From the NCBI GenBank assembly GCA_036172665.1, contig CM069869.1, positions 4,464,001 through 4,528,000 of the forward strand: a stretch of 64,000 nucleotides of DNA, written 5' to 3'. Made by a program: the position numbers and the translations under genes. Within the stretch, counting starts at the first letter, position 1. The number at the start of each line of letters is the position of its first letter. This document shows, piece after piece, positions 53,341 through 63,916 of this stretch. This stretch comes from Prosopocoilus inquinatus. Lineage: Eukaryota; Arthropoda; Insecta; Coleoptera; Lucanidae. Below the pieces are notes generated by a model, which was not told where the DNA came from, did not search any database, and saw only the letters and a program-made list of their open reading frames with translations.

Positions 53341-55166
53341 CAGGGAGATTCAGACAACCCATTCATTAAAAGTTTACGGACTTCCTCTTTGAATTTCTAT
53401 TTTATATTTTGCAGTTATAAGTTAGTGATAATGATCTATTAAAATATAATATTTCCAACTTTCCGGCACTTCCGCTTGTACCGGAAGTTGCTGTCAACTT
53501 TCTTATTTTAAATAGAATATCCCATTTTTTATTGCATTTCTGAAATCTTCATGAAATTCTAAAAATATTTCTTGTAACATACGATACAAGAAAATTTAGC
53601 TATTTTAGAGATATTTCCATTTTTTAAAAAAAGTTCAAAGTTGCAGTACCTTGTTTATGATGCTGCCATCTTTGTGTAACAAAAGCCATAATTTCAAGTT
53701 TTAGCCTGTAGTAGGCTATGCTCATAAGCTTTCAGGTCATACCTAATTTTACACAAAATCGTTTACGGGCTGGTTGAAAAGTAAGTTCTATTCGTACTGA
53801 TTTCAACTGTCGAAAAGTCATATTTTTTAAATAGAACACCCAGTATTTTTTTATACCATAAGAATCAGAATTAAATGTTCTTTCGAACTGTATTAGCATT
53901 CCCTATACCCATCTCTTACCTTTCTCTTTCTATTCATGATTTTCTCTTTGACACATCAATTTTTTCACTTTTCAGTATTATTCCTGAATGGTGTGCTATG
54001 AAAATTTAACAAACTGAGGTTTTTTAAATTAATTTCTGACTGTAATTTCAATTTCATTTTAAAAACCGACAAATAATATTTAAATACACATCTATCATCT
54101 GAACTTTTTGTTTACATATGTCGCATGTATTAGAATTCTTGGTATGACTATTTACACATTTACAAGGAGAAATTTACACTTACAATACAAAATTTATGAA
54201 AACTAATAAATAAATTGGAAATATTAAAAATAATACAAAAATTGTTGGTTATAATACTGGCTCTAAGTTGTCCTCGGTTATTATTTATTAGTAATAACTT
54301 TTTACTGTATCTAAGTAATAACGCATTTTCCTCGATATAACAACTTTTTTTATTAACTTCTTGAATTGTCGATTTTTTTATCATCAAATACATTTAATAT
54401 GTCTGTGTTTTATTATTCATTTTTTGGTTCTTCGTAGCGATTAAATTGTTTTTTTTTTTAATTCCTACTAGACAGATGATTCAAAAATTATAATTTCTCT
54501 AGTTTTCATAGCCCACTATTTAGAAATAATACCGAAAAATGGAAAAAAATTACGTGTTAAAAAGAAATCATCGATAACGAGTGAACTATAAGAGATAAGT
54601 ATAAGGAATCCTAATACAGGACGAAAGAACATTTAATCCTGAGTCACATGGTATAAAAATATACTAGGCGTTGCATTTAAAAAACATGACTTTTCGTCAG
54701 TTGAAATTATTTCAAATAGAAGTTACTTTTCAACCAGCCTGTAAGCAATCAACTGCAAAACTGGACATGACCTGAAAGAATGTTACTGTAGCCTACTAGA
54801 GGCCAAAAATGGGCATCATGGTTTTTGATGCACAAAGATGGCACTATCATAACCAAGGTTCTGCAAGTCTGAGTTATTTTTAGAAAATGAAAATATCTCG
54901 GAAACGCTTAATTTTTCTTGTATCACACGTTGCACAAAATATTTTTAGAATTTTATGAAGATTTTAAAAAAGCATTAAAAATTGGGGTATTCCATTTAAA
55001 ATAAGAAAGTTGACAGCAATTTCCGGTATAAGCGGAAGTGTCCGAAATTTGAAAATATTATATTCTGACAGATCCATATCGTTAACTTATAACTACAAGA
55101 TATGAAACAGAAATTCTAAGGAGAAGTCCGTAAACTTTTAATGAAAGAGTTGCCTGAATCTCCCTG
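53341..55166. mobile_element. 1.8-kb fold-back element with ~560-bp TIRs
   Basis: Begins CAGGGAGATTCAG and ends CTGAATCTCCCTG, with TA on both sides (53339-53340, 55167-55168). The arms (about 53341-53905 and 54610-55166) pair through TTAAAAGTTTACGGACTTC, CACTTCCGCTTATACCGG-like and TGACAGCAACTTTC-like blocks, at roughly 80% identity by eye. The central ~700 bp is A+T-rich without a transposase; the 77-residue open frame there has no features. Confidence 0.88.
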
Positions 55167-55168
55167 TA

Positions 55169-56339
55169 TATAGCGCATCAGCTATTAAACAATTTTTGTG
55201 AAGAAGATACGAGTTTATTTCCCTCTTCTGATTAAGAAAACATGTGCTCTCTCACACCTATTGCTGTACAGAAAAAATGTCATACAACCTGTAGATTAAT
55301 TTAAGAAGAGTAGAGTTTAGTTTGTATGGTGAATTAATGAATGAATTCTGCCTTGTAAAAATCAAGCGCAGAAAATAAATGTCCATCGAAATGTTTCCCA
55401 TACTTTGTAAGCAACACTCAATTTCAGCTGTAAACGACTCGGACATATTAAATCTTCGCGGCTAATTAACTTCCCACTTAGAGCGTTAATGAAGTTCCTG
55501 AAAAAGCTGCCTCTAATCTAATATTAGAATAATTCATTAAGATATTATAGCGGCGCCTTTGCTTTTTTTGACGGGCGTTTAGCTCGTTCAAGTCAAAGTG
55601 CTCCATAAATTACGAGGCGCATTCACACTTCTCTGGTGCCACAAAAAAAAGGCCGATATATCCGTCCGCACATTGCTTACTTGCTCCTTGCTCCACACAC
55701 GGAAAACCGTCTCCGTCTCCACACCGCCACAATAAAACTAACCGCTCAACAAAGCGTTTTATCGCCGCCTTTATTTCCGTAGATTTGTAGAGCGTTTTGT
55801 TCGAATTTAAAAATCCTGCTACACTCATGCTAATAAATTTTCCCAGCCTTAAAAAAAACGTTTCGGAATTTTACGAGGCTTGCGCCGACTCTCCAGAGAG
55901 TGTGAAAATTTATAACTTAAAAGAAAAGTCGGCAGGTTTATAAATACAAATACAATTTGAAACTGAGAGGAAAAATGTGCTGCAAATTTGTTTTTTTTTT
56001 TGTTTTTAACATAAAGCGCAGTATAATTTTAAGAATTTATTAGGCACATTCGAAGATTTATCTTTGTTCTTTACGACGCAATAAAAGTCTGGAATGCCGT
56101 AAAGAAAATGACTTACTATGCTTTAAATTGTTTCTTCTTGCAGTCATTTGTATCAGTTTATACAGAGGAGAGTACACACAAAATAATCTTTAAGAGATTG
56201 TGAAAATTGGTGTATCCAAAACACTTTTTAAACTAAATCACAAGATACACCGAATCAAACGTGGATGTATTTTCAAACACACTTATATTTAAATAAGAAT
56301 CTTTCCAAAAAAATGACGTTTCTGCGTGAACCACGTATA
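55169..56339. other. unique DNA with a candidate regulatory patch
   Basis: 55500-55830 is GC-richer and repeat-free (TATAGCGGCGCCTTTGC, TCAAGTCAAAGTGCTCC). A 72-residue minus open frame at 55610-55828 is not recognised and is not called as a gene. Confidence 0.35.
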
Positions 56340-56944
56340 CAGGGTGTTTTCATGGGAAGCCGATACAATAGCTAACTTTCATACTTGTATTTTTATGAAG
56401 TAACTTAAATTAGGAAAGTTTTAAGACCTTTCCTCTTCGGTTTTATGGTACTTTCAAAAAAACGAATGACAATCAGGTTTTCAAGATTTTCAGTTGTTTT
56501 TAACTTTTTTAAATGCCTTTAAATCCCTTCCTATTTTATAAATTATTTAGTAAATAATGGTATTAGACATTTTAACATGTCGCGTTTTCAATATTTGGAC
56601 CCAAGGGTTTTTAGTTTGAACTAAATTTAAACAAATTTTGAATCATGACAGTTCACAAAGGTCTGACAGTTTGAACACACTTCCTTTATTCTCTTGTTTC
56701 AACGCGCACCATATTGTATTCGCGAATAAAAAGACTATCGTAACGATACACTTCTCCCCGCGAATATCAAGACTGAATTATTTATGAAATATTCTGTTTT
56801 GAGAGATATTATTTCACAGACATACTTAACTTGACATCCTGAATGCGATTTCATGATAAAAAAAACGTAATGTTCCATTTAAAAAAGTTGAAAACAATTG
56901 AAAATTAGAGTTAGCTATTGTAGCGGCTTTCTATGAACTCCCTG
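56340..56944. mobile_element. 605-bp TIR element
   Basis: Left end CAGGGTGTTTTCATGGGAAG then CCGATACAATAGCTAAC; right end read inward CAGGGAGTTCATAGAAAG then CCGCTACAATAGCTAAC. A further shared block is TTGTTTT(T/C)AACTTTTTTAAATG. TA precedes the left end. No coding capacity. Confidence 0.78.
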
Positions 56945-57059
56945 TGTACATCCACTAACAGATTGATCTAACGATGTTAAAAAGTCTACTTAACAGAAAC
57001 TAGTAATTCCTTATCTACTGAAATATAAACTAAATTAATTGAATTCAGAAAACAGAAAC

Positions 57060-57490
57060 GATTTTTTTGCATAATGTGAACTGAAATTTATTGGCGCCAT
57101 CTGTTGTGCTAGTCAGCATCAAAAATTCATATTGAAGGATGAGAAGAGAAAAACAAAAAAGATCACGTAAAACTTCAAAATTCACTAAAAGCAAACAAAA
57201 AAGTCAATACGTACCTACTTACAACAATTTAACTCGCACCATCTGTTGATGATAATGAGCATTAAACATATTAAAGTTACAAGTAAGTATAGACAATTAA
57301 AATCGAATTAAATTAAAATTAATGTATCCCGTAAATATGAGAAAAATAAAATAAGTCGACTTTGAATTTTTTTTAGAAAACAAGAAAATCAAAGCAGCAA
57401 AATAAATGCGGGTGATTTTAATCAGCGCCATCTGTTGTTTACCATCAACGTCAAACATTTTAGATATTTTTGATTTGAAAAAAAGGAGAC
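57060..57490. repeat. GCGCCATCTGTTG-family repeat, three units
   Basis: GGCGCCATCTGTTGTGCTAG (57093), CGCACCATCTGTTGATGATA (57236) and GCGCCATCTGTTGTTTACCA (57423) head similar A-rich units of about 145-185 bp. Each is followed by a (G/C)(A/C)(A/G)CATTAAAC- or CATCAA-like word. The same core occurs at 59303 and 59465 and, inverted, at 5811-6180. Confidence 0.65.
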
Positions 57491-58250
57491 AAGATGAAAA
57501 TAATTAAGTTAATTCACAGATGTTTTTCTTTTAGTCACATTCAGTTCACTTTCAATTATTTTTTTTTCTTTCGTTCTCTCTCTGAAAAGACAGCAAAAAG
57601 AGTAACTTATTTTTCTGATTTTTCTAGGGTTAATTTAAATAGCCTCATCGTCGTTTGTTTTCCGTTCAAAATCTATCACGTTTTCATCCTTTTCGATTCA
57701 AAAATACTTTCTTTAATTACTTTTCTTTTATTCGGAAAACACATTTTGAACCATTCCACTTTTTTAATTTCTTTTTTTCATTTTTTCTTCGTTTCTTATT
57801 TAAATAGTTCTGATCATCTTTTGTTTTCTCTTTTGAAATATGAATAATTTTGTTTGCGAGCAATTTAATGATTTTTTTCCTTATAACCTGCCCGAATTTA
57901 AATAACAGACGATAACCGATGTTTCTTTCATTAAACAGCCTGATCGTCTTTTGTTTTTTTTTTTTAATTTAAGCCGTCTTTATCTTCTACGATACGAAAA
58001 TTACTTCCTGCTTTCTTTTAAACGATTGACGTTTTGTGAAATTCTTTATTTTTAAAAATTAATTTAAACATTTCACCTTAAACAACCCCTCCGGTCGCCT
58101 CTTGTTTCTTTATATCTATTTTGCTTAAATTCCCCTCCCCTATCGAATTTAAACCATCGATTAAGACTCAAAGTATTTTTTTTACTTGGTTTAAGTCAAA
58201 TTCGCTTTGTAGTTGGATACTAGATAATTGCATCGACTTTTAATTTCATT
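57490..58250. repeat. T-rich array with GATCGTCTTTTGTTT motif
   Basis: A plus-strand T-rich block carrying CTGATCATCTTTTGTTTTC (about 57810) and CTGATCGTCTTTTGTTTTT (about 57943), the satellite motif of the other arrays, here in few and worn copies. The 117-residue Phe/Leu/Ser-rich open frame at 57494-57847 is a composition artefact. Confidence 0.6.
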
Positions 58251-59150
58251 TTTTTTTCTCATTAATAAAATAGTATACCATGGTGGAAAACACAGGATCT
58301 CGCCTGAGAAAATTCAATTCCACAGAAGTTTCAGTTCAACTGCCAAAATATCAAAGGGAGTAAAATAAAAGATGAGACAATAGTCAATTTATTCAAATTA
58401 AATTAATTGTTATAGAAAAATTGTTTCGTAATTGAATTTCTCAATAAATTTATTATTTTATCCTAACGGTATGTATGTATTAATTTTTTTAAGTTAAAGG
58501 TTTTAACTATTTTAACTAACTATATCTAATTGTGGCATGGAAATTAACTTTTTAATTTCTTCATTATTTTTTACAACGAATTGTCAAGTTGGTTTTAGAT
58601 CTTTTCATGAAAGGAAACGCAACAAATTATTTTTACGGCATCAATACTATATTTATTCATTCACATTTCGTTTAAGATCTTATAAACGACTTGGTTAAGA
58701 CAAATTGCCTTCCTACTTCTGGTATCAAGAACCTAACTCCGCCGCTCTCTGCTTGTAACTTAAAGCCTAACATAAAGTAAACATACGCGTTGATCTAATT
58801 CAAGATCTGCTTCAGGGTATTGTAAAAAATTCAGATTTCAAGAAACCGCAAAACGTTAGGTGAGTGGTCAAAAGATTTCTGATAGTGATAAGTGTATATT
58901 ATTTTAAAATACCGAATATACCCGTGTGTGTCTGAAATAAGTAAAAAAAATAAAAGAAATGAAAAGAGAAAAAGATATTTACTGAATCGTATCGTCTTCA
59001 AATTAAAAAAGAAAATATTTCAAGAAATTGAAACGGGCAACGTTTTCATTGAAAACAACTTCGAAAAAATTAAATTTTAAGCGCAAAGCCAAAGAATTGA
59101 CAAGCTTTTGTGATTTGTGGCAGCATGTGATACATGAGTCGTAGTTCTCT
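58251..59150. other. A+T-rich DNA, no gene seen
   Basis: No recognisable coding or repeat structure. The Lys-rich open frame at 58892-59080 lies in an A-rich run. Confidence 0.35.
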
Positions 59151-59199
59151 TTATTCCTGAGAGGAGGGAATTTCGAAGCAACTGGAAAACGCTAAGAAA

Positions 59200-59500
59200 A
59201 TTCAAGAACTAACGTTTCTTCCGCGAGAAAGTGAATCAGTTGAAGCGTATTTCCGCTTAGCACTAGCTTTCGGGAGCTTTTCTAATAAACAAAGAACGTT
59301 TATGGCGCCATCTGTTACCATAATCCGAAACTTTGCCCCTTTTATTTGTGCGGAAACAATTTGAAAGCAACTGAAAAGCTCAAGAAGCAACGTTACGAAA
59401 AACAATTTCGAATAAACAAAGTTGAACAAAAGTAGCGAAAACATAATATAGTTCAAATATAAGCAACGCCATCTGTTAACCTGCAGTCGCAATTAATTTC
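59200..59500 (-). repeat. GCGCCATCTGTTA-family repeat, two units
   Basis: TGGCGCCATCTGTTACCATA (59302) and CAACGCCATCTGTTAACCTG (59463) head two ~160-bp units. The second continues CAGTCGCAATTAATTTCG, matching the reverse complement of the 5975-6010 unit, so this is the minus-strand orientation of the 5811-6180 repeat. Confidence 0.7.
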
Positions 59501-59799
59501 GTTCCATTTGACTTTCGAGAATCAGTTTCAAAACAAATTTCTTCAAGGTGTTTGATAAACTTTGAGACATGCCACGCTTAGTGTTATTCTTTTCCTAACC
59601 TAAGCTTTGGACGACTCTTGATACTTTTTAAAAATAAGAAATTAACATTTAAATATTGTCCTTGAACGTTTAAATGAAAAAGTTGAATGTTTTTTCCGTT
59701 TGACTTTGTCGAACAAGAAATAATAAAATTGTAAAGCGCACGTAAAAATGTTGGAACCCGGCGGCTTGACTTCTAGTTACGCCACTGGGACGTATTATA
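59501..59799. other. non-coding DNA with a DNA-transposon end
   Basis: Read on the minus strand, AGTGGCGTAACTAGAAGTCAA (59789 down to about 59769) followed by GCCGCCGGGTT matches 5344-5380. It is the end of a DNA transposon whose other end is not visible. Confidence 0.5.
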
Positions 59800-60334
59800 C
59801 TGGGTGTCTCACAACGTACGGAGGAGATTGAAAGAGCACCTGTAAGACATCAAAATAAAGTTTTTTTCTTAATTCTCAATTTCTTCCTTAATTTACACCT
59901 ATAGCTTCTTAATTAATCAAAATTATTTCACAAAATGTAATTTTATTATTAAATAAACTCTAAATTTATCAAAACCACCATTCATAAAATATCCACGTTG
60001 ATGTGTTTCCTAGTTTTGTTTTTAATTAGTAAGCGGTGCACAACGACTTGAAAACCCGTCTTTGGGCATTAGAAGGAAGAATGAAATAGCCGTAACTTTA
60101 ACGGGATTACTTTTTTTTGAAATAGTTGTTTATTGTAAATCAGTGTTCAATTAACTCATAAATGCCACAAATTTTATTTTAAAACGTAAAATATTACTAA
60201 TTAATAATTTCACTTTAAACTCTTGTAACTTTTTAGTTATTGTGTTTTTACCAAAAATTTATTAAGAAAAAATCTTTAATTTGATCTCCCCTAGCTACCC
60301 TTTTAATCTCTTCCATAGGTTATGAGACACCCAG
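59800..60334. mobile_element. 535-bp MITE, TA-flanked
   Basis: The ends are CTGGGTGTCTCACAAC and (read inward from the right) CTGGGTGTCTCATAAC, followed by GGAGGAGATTGAAAG versus GGAAGAGATTAAAAG and a shared AAAG.TTTTTTCTTAAT block. TA lies on both sides (59798-59799, 60335-60336). No coding capacity. Confidence 0.88.
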
Positions 60335-60393
60335 TATACAGACAGACACGTAATTATCTGATAATACAAAGGATTCGGAATAGAGCAATATTA

Positions 60394-61104
60394 CACAGAT
60401 AAAAATTTTGCGGAGTTTAAGAAGTAAGTAGTTAAACGTTATACCAAAAGAGTAAAAATTTCACCTAAAGTAGTAAAAACTATTTTTTTATTTTGTCAAA
60501 GTAACTCCTTTTGATGTATATTTAACTACTTGTATAGTAGTTACAAATTTTGAATATACGAAACGGATAAATATCACCACATATTACACTTTTGCGGAGT
60601 TGAAAATAAATTTAACATATTTATGTGTTAAAATATTTCTGAATCGGTGAGCATGTAACTCATTTTAGGAGAAAAATATTATTTCAACAACAAAATGGTG
60701 TTAAAAAGTTCCAAAAGCATTCTGTTATACATTTATGTGTTAGAATCTCACCTAAAAATTAAAATGTAACACTTATAGGTAGTTAACCTGATAAACGGTT
60801 AAGTTGGTAAAGGTGCAATTTAACACCATTAAAGTGCAATATTAACACCGTTCAAGTGCAAAGTATAACTTCAACTCCCTAAAAGAATATTTGTAACACC
60901 CGTAGAATGTAATTTTAACACCATTAAAAGTGTAACTGCAACTCATTGAAAGAATAATTTCAACATCTTTGTGTAGTCAAACTAACACCTTTCACTCCTT
61001 CAAATTTTAACATTTTGTGTTTAACTACTTGTGCTAATGGACGCGAGGGAACTACGAAAAAGAGTTAAACCGGTGTTAAATCTAACACCGCATTTTTATC
61101 TGTG
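60394..61104. mobile_element. 711-bp TIR element with TAACACC-rich interior
   Basis: The ends are CACAGATAAAAAT and ATTTTTATCTGTG with TA on both sides (60392-60393, 61105-61106). The interior has many short degenerate repeats around TTAACACCATTAAAGTGCAA and GTGTTAAA, in both orientations. The ends match the CACAGAGAAAAAT type of 31411-31632, so they may be one family. Confidence 0.8.
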
Positions 61105-61106
61105 TA

Positions 61107-62524
61107 TTGGATGTAGAGTAAAAATTTAGAAGAAAAAAAAACTTAAAAAGGTGAAAAATCATACATACAAAAACTGTAGAATTTGAAAAGACAAATGCAC
61201 TGAACATCGCACACATTAAGACTTTTGTTAATACCGAAAAGTACAGTCCAAAAAGACTGAATAAAATCTACAATGATACAAGTGACTTTTTTTCTTCATT
61301 TTTGAATCATCAATTACTTCTTCTAGGTCAATAATTTCTTTGACAATAGCAAAACTATATTTTTAATCTTTCTTGGAACGTACTATTTCTTACTGTCTTA
61401 AATTCCATTTAGCTTTGAAACGGAGCATTCACCAGTGCAGTTTACCATTATTGTAGTTCCAAAAGTTGCAGACATAAGCTTTCGCAAAATTAAATTGATT
61501 CTCTTGTTTTTTTATTATTTTTTATTCAATGCAGTTTGTGAGCCGCGGCCCCTCCAGAGCTTGGGGTCCTGGGCTCATGCCTAGAAGGTTCATGCGTAAA
61601 AACATCACTGCTTAGCATAGAAAGCAACAATAATTTTAATTTTTATAAAAGTTTTAAAGAAAAATATTTAAGGAATCTGTTTTTTTTCAGATATACTTTT
61701 TTAATAATAAATAATTGGAAGGCGCTGATAAAAATTTTGCAAATTTTAGTTACGCCTGTGACTTTAATTATTCAAGTTTAACCGTGAAAGCGATGTTTCA
61801 GTTAAAACGCTAAGAAATTGGAGACGACAACAGTTAAGATATTGTGCAATATTTTAGTATAAACTATAGACATTCAAAACATAAAACATCTTTAACAATA
61901 ATAGTTATTAAAGCGTTACTTCTGGAGCACCTGAATGAAAAAAACGGTAAGAAAAATTGCAACAAAAGACTCGAAGACAATGATCCCTCATTTTTAGACA
62001 CTCTACAAAAACGTTTGGGAACTGCAGAATATAAAAACGCTGAAAAATCTTTAAATATCACCCACTTATAGACACTTCACTCTTCAATTCTGCATTATAA
62101 AAAAGTATGAGGATCTCTAAAACCGTTTCATTTGGTAGACCAAAAAAATCGTTGCCATCTAAAAACTGTTGAATTCATTTATGCTGCCTTTAAAAAAAAA
62201 ATTAAGCCAGGGTAATCTTACAGAAATATTTAATATTTGTTGCTTTACGGCAAAAATTCCAAGCAGATATTAATAACGCTTAAGCTTAACGTATTGCGTA
62301 ACACGTGTAAAGATGGTCTCAATGGCAAGTAATACAATCCCATATATACAACACATAAAGACGGTTATAATCCGCAACGGATTACAACTTATAAAACGAC
62401 AGCTGAGCATCTCCTAACAAAAGAAAGGAGGCATTTTGTATATTGGAAAGAAACCTAAATACCTATTTTGTCGTTCACTAACACTGGATCACCAAAGACG
62501 CACTAAAATATTTCAGGATTCTCT
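61107..62524. other. upstream flank of mab-21, mostly A+T-rich
   Basis: GAGCCGCGGCCCCTCCAGAG at about 61551 resembles a hAT subterminal sequence. Overlapping short open frames at 61844-62071 are unrecognised. Composition shifts toward GC from about 62525. Confidence 0.4.
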
Positions 62525-62818
62525 TACGCAGAGATAGCCGCCTATCCTATCCCATTCCTATCCATCAAGGAAGGCTCGGCGGTCGTAACGATCAAACGTT
62601 AAGCCTGACGCGAGGGCGTGTCGTGCAACCGAAAGGCGGCGCGTACAATCGATACTCGTAGCTCCGCCCCTATTACACACCGCCCGTCGATTCGCCTGCG
62701 TCCTAAAAGAGGAGTCCGGCTTTGCTCCGCCCATAGGTAAGTCCTTCGCAGCCTACTCTACCTGAGAGGAGCCCACCAGTGTTTAAGCGACGGCTGCGAA
62801 GTAGAGTCCAGGGTCACA
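62525..62818 (+). promoter_or_regulatory. GC-rich 5' flank / 5' UTR of mab-21
   Basis: A ~290-bp GC-rich segment directly upstream of the coding start. Two GCTCCGCCC boxes (about 62661 and 62725) are Sp1/KLF-type sites. A perfect 10-bp inverted repeat, CTTCGCAGCC (62744-62753) and GGCTGCGAAG (62792-62801), could form a hairpin just before the start codon. AGGTAAGTCC at about 62735 matches a splice donor, and a CCACCAG acceptor-like end lies 40-odd bases later, so a tiny 5'-UTR intron is conceivable. No TATA box is evident; the start site cannot be fixed from sequence. Confidence 0.5.
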
Positions 62819-63916
62819 ATGTTGGTGCCCCCGGATATGTTAGCAGCCCAATCCAAGATGCTATACCAAATAAACAAATATTACGGCGAGAGAGTGCAGA
62901 CCCGAATGGGAACGATCGCGAAGACGATACGCGAAGTGTGCAAGGTGGTTCAGGACGTCCTGAAAGAAGTCGAAGTGCAAGAACCGCGCTTCATCTCGTC
63001 TTTAACCGAGTGCAACGGGCGTTACGAGGGCCTCGAGGTCGTCTCGCCGGGCGAATTCGAAGTCGTCCTTTATTTAAACCAGATGGGTGTGTTCAATTTC
63101 GTGGACGACGGCACCTTACCGGGTTGTGCCGTGCTGAAGTTAAGCGACGGCCGCAAACGCTCCATGTCTTTGTGGGTGGAATTTATAACCGCCTCCGGCT
63201 ATCTGTCCGCAAGAAAAATCCGTTCGCGGTTCCAGACCCTGGTGGCCCAGGCATGTGATAAGTGTTCGTACAGGGACTCGGTGAAAATGATCGCGGACAC
63301 GACCGAAGTCAAATTGAGGATACGCGAGCGATACGTCGTGCAAATCACACCTGCCTTTAAATGTTCGGGAGTTTGGCCAAGGTCGGCGGCGCATTGGCCC
63401 ATTCCCCACATTCCATGGCCGCATCCAAATCTCGTCGCCGAAGTAAAAACCGAAGGATTCGATTTGCTGTCGAAAGAGAGCGTCGCCATGCAAGGCAAAC
63501 AATCGGCCATGGAAGGAGACGCCTGGGTCTTGTCGTTCTACGAGGCGGAAAACCGTCTGCTCCAAGGTGGTTGCAGGCGGAGATGTCTCAGCATATTGAA
63601 AACCTTGAGAGATCGCCACCTGGATTTACCGGGAAACCCCGTGACGAGTTACCACATGAAGACTTTGCTGTTGTACGAGTGCGAAAAGCACCCGCGGGAG
63701 ACCGAATGGGACGAGGCCTGCATTGCAGACAGGATAAACGGCATCTTCTTGCAACTGATCTCGTGCTTACAATGCAGGAGGTGCCCGCACTATTTCCTTC
63801 CTAATTTAGATTTGTTTAAGGGGAAATCCCCCAGCGCTCTAGAAAACGCGGCCAAACAGGTGTGGCGATTGACCAGGGAAATGTTAACGAACACTAGATG
63901 TTTGGAAAAACTTTAA
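62819..63916 (+). CDS. mab-21: Mab-21 family developmental protein
   Basis: Intact single-exon gene of 365 codons with a stop at 63914-63916. Mab-21 proteins act in sensory organ, eye and neural development. They share the nucleotidyltransferase fold of the cGAS family, although an enzymatic reaction has not been established. Visible hallmarks: AKTIREVCKVVQDVLKEVEV (34-53), EPRFISSL (55-62), the acidic pair in SPGEFEV (76-82) at the position of the metal-binding residues of cGAS, LYLNQMGVFNFVDDG (84-98), LPGCAVLKLSDGRKRSMSLW (100-119), ECEKHPRE (287-294) and LQCRRCPHYFLPNLDLF (317-333). Family length is about 359-365 residues. The first ATG (CACA before it) gives MLVPPDMLAAQ; Met7 aligns with the vertebrate start and is an alternative. 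The gene is much GC-richer than the rest of the window. Confidence 0.97.
   Translation: MLVPPDMLAAQSKMLYQINKYYGERVQTRMGTIAKTIREVCKVVQDVLKEVEVQEPRFISSLTECNGRYEGLEVVSPGEFEVVLYLNQMGVFNFVDDGTLPGCAVLKLSDGRKRSMSLWVEFITASGYLSARKIRSRFQTLVAQACDKCSYRDSVKMIADTTEVKLRIRERYVVQITPAFKCSGVWPRSAAHWPIPHIPWPHPNLVAEVKTEGFDLLSKESVAMQGKQSAMEGDAWVLSFYEAENRLLQGGCRRRCLSILKTLRDRHLDLPGNPVTSYHMKTLLLYECEKHPRETEWDEACIADRINGIFLQLISCLQCRRCPHYFLPNLDLFKGKSPSALENAAKQVWRLTREMLTNTRCLEKL

Noticed and set aside
55610..55828. 72-residue minus-strand open frame with several Cys
   Set aside because: No signal peptide, domain or exon context; length is within chance for this GC-richer patch.
62779..63804. Alternative-frame open frames of 100-160 residues over mab-21 on both strands
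   Set aside because: They are shadows of the GC-rich mab-21 reading frame, which alone matches a known family over its whole length.
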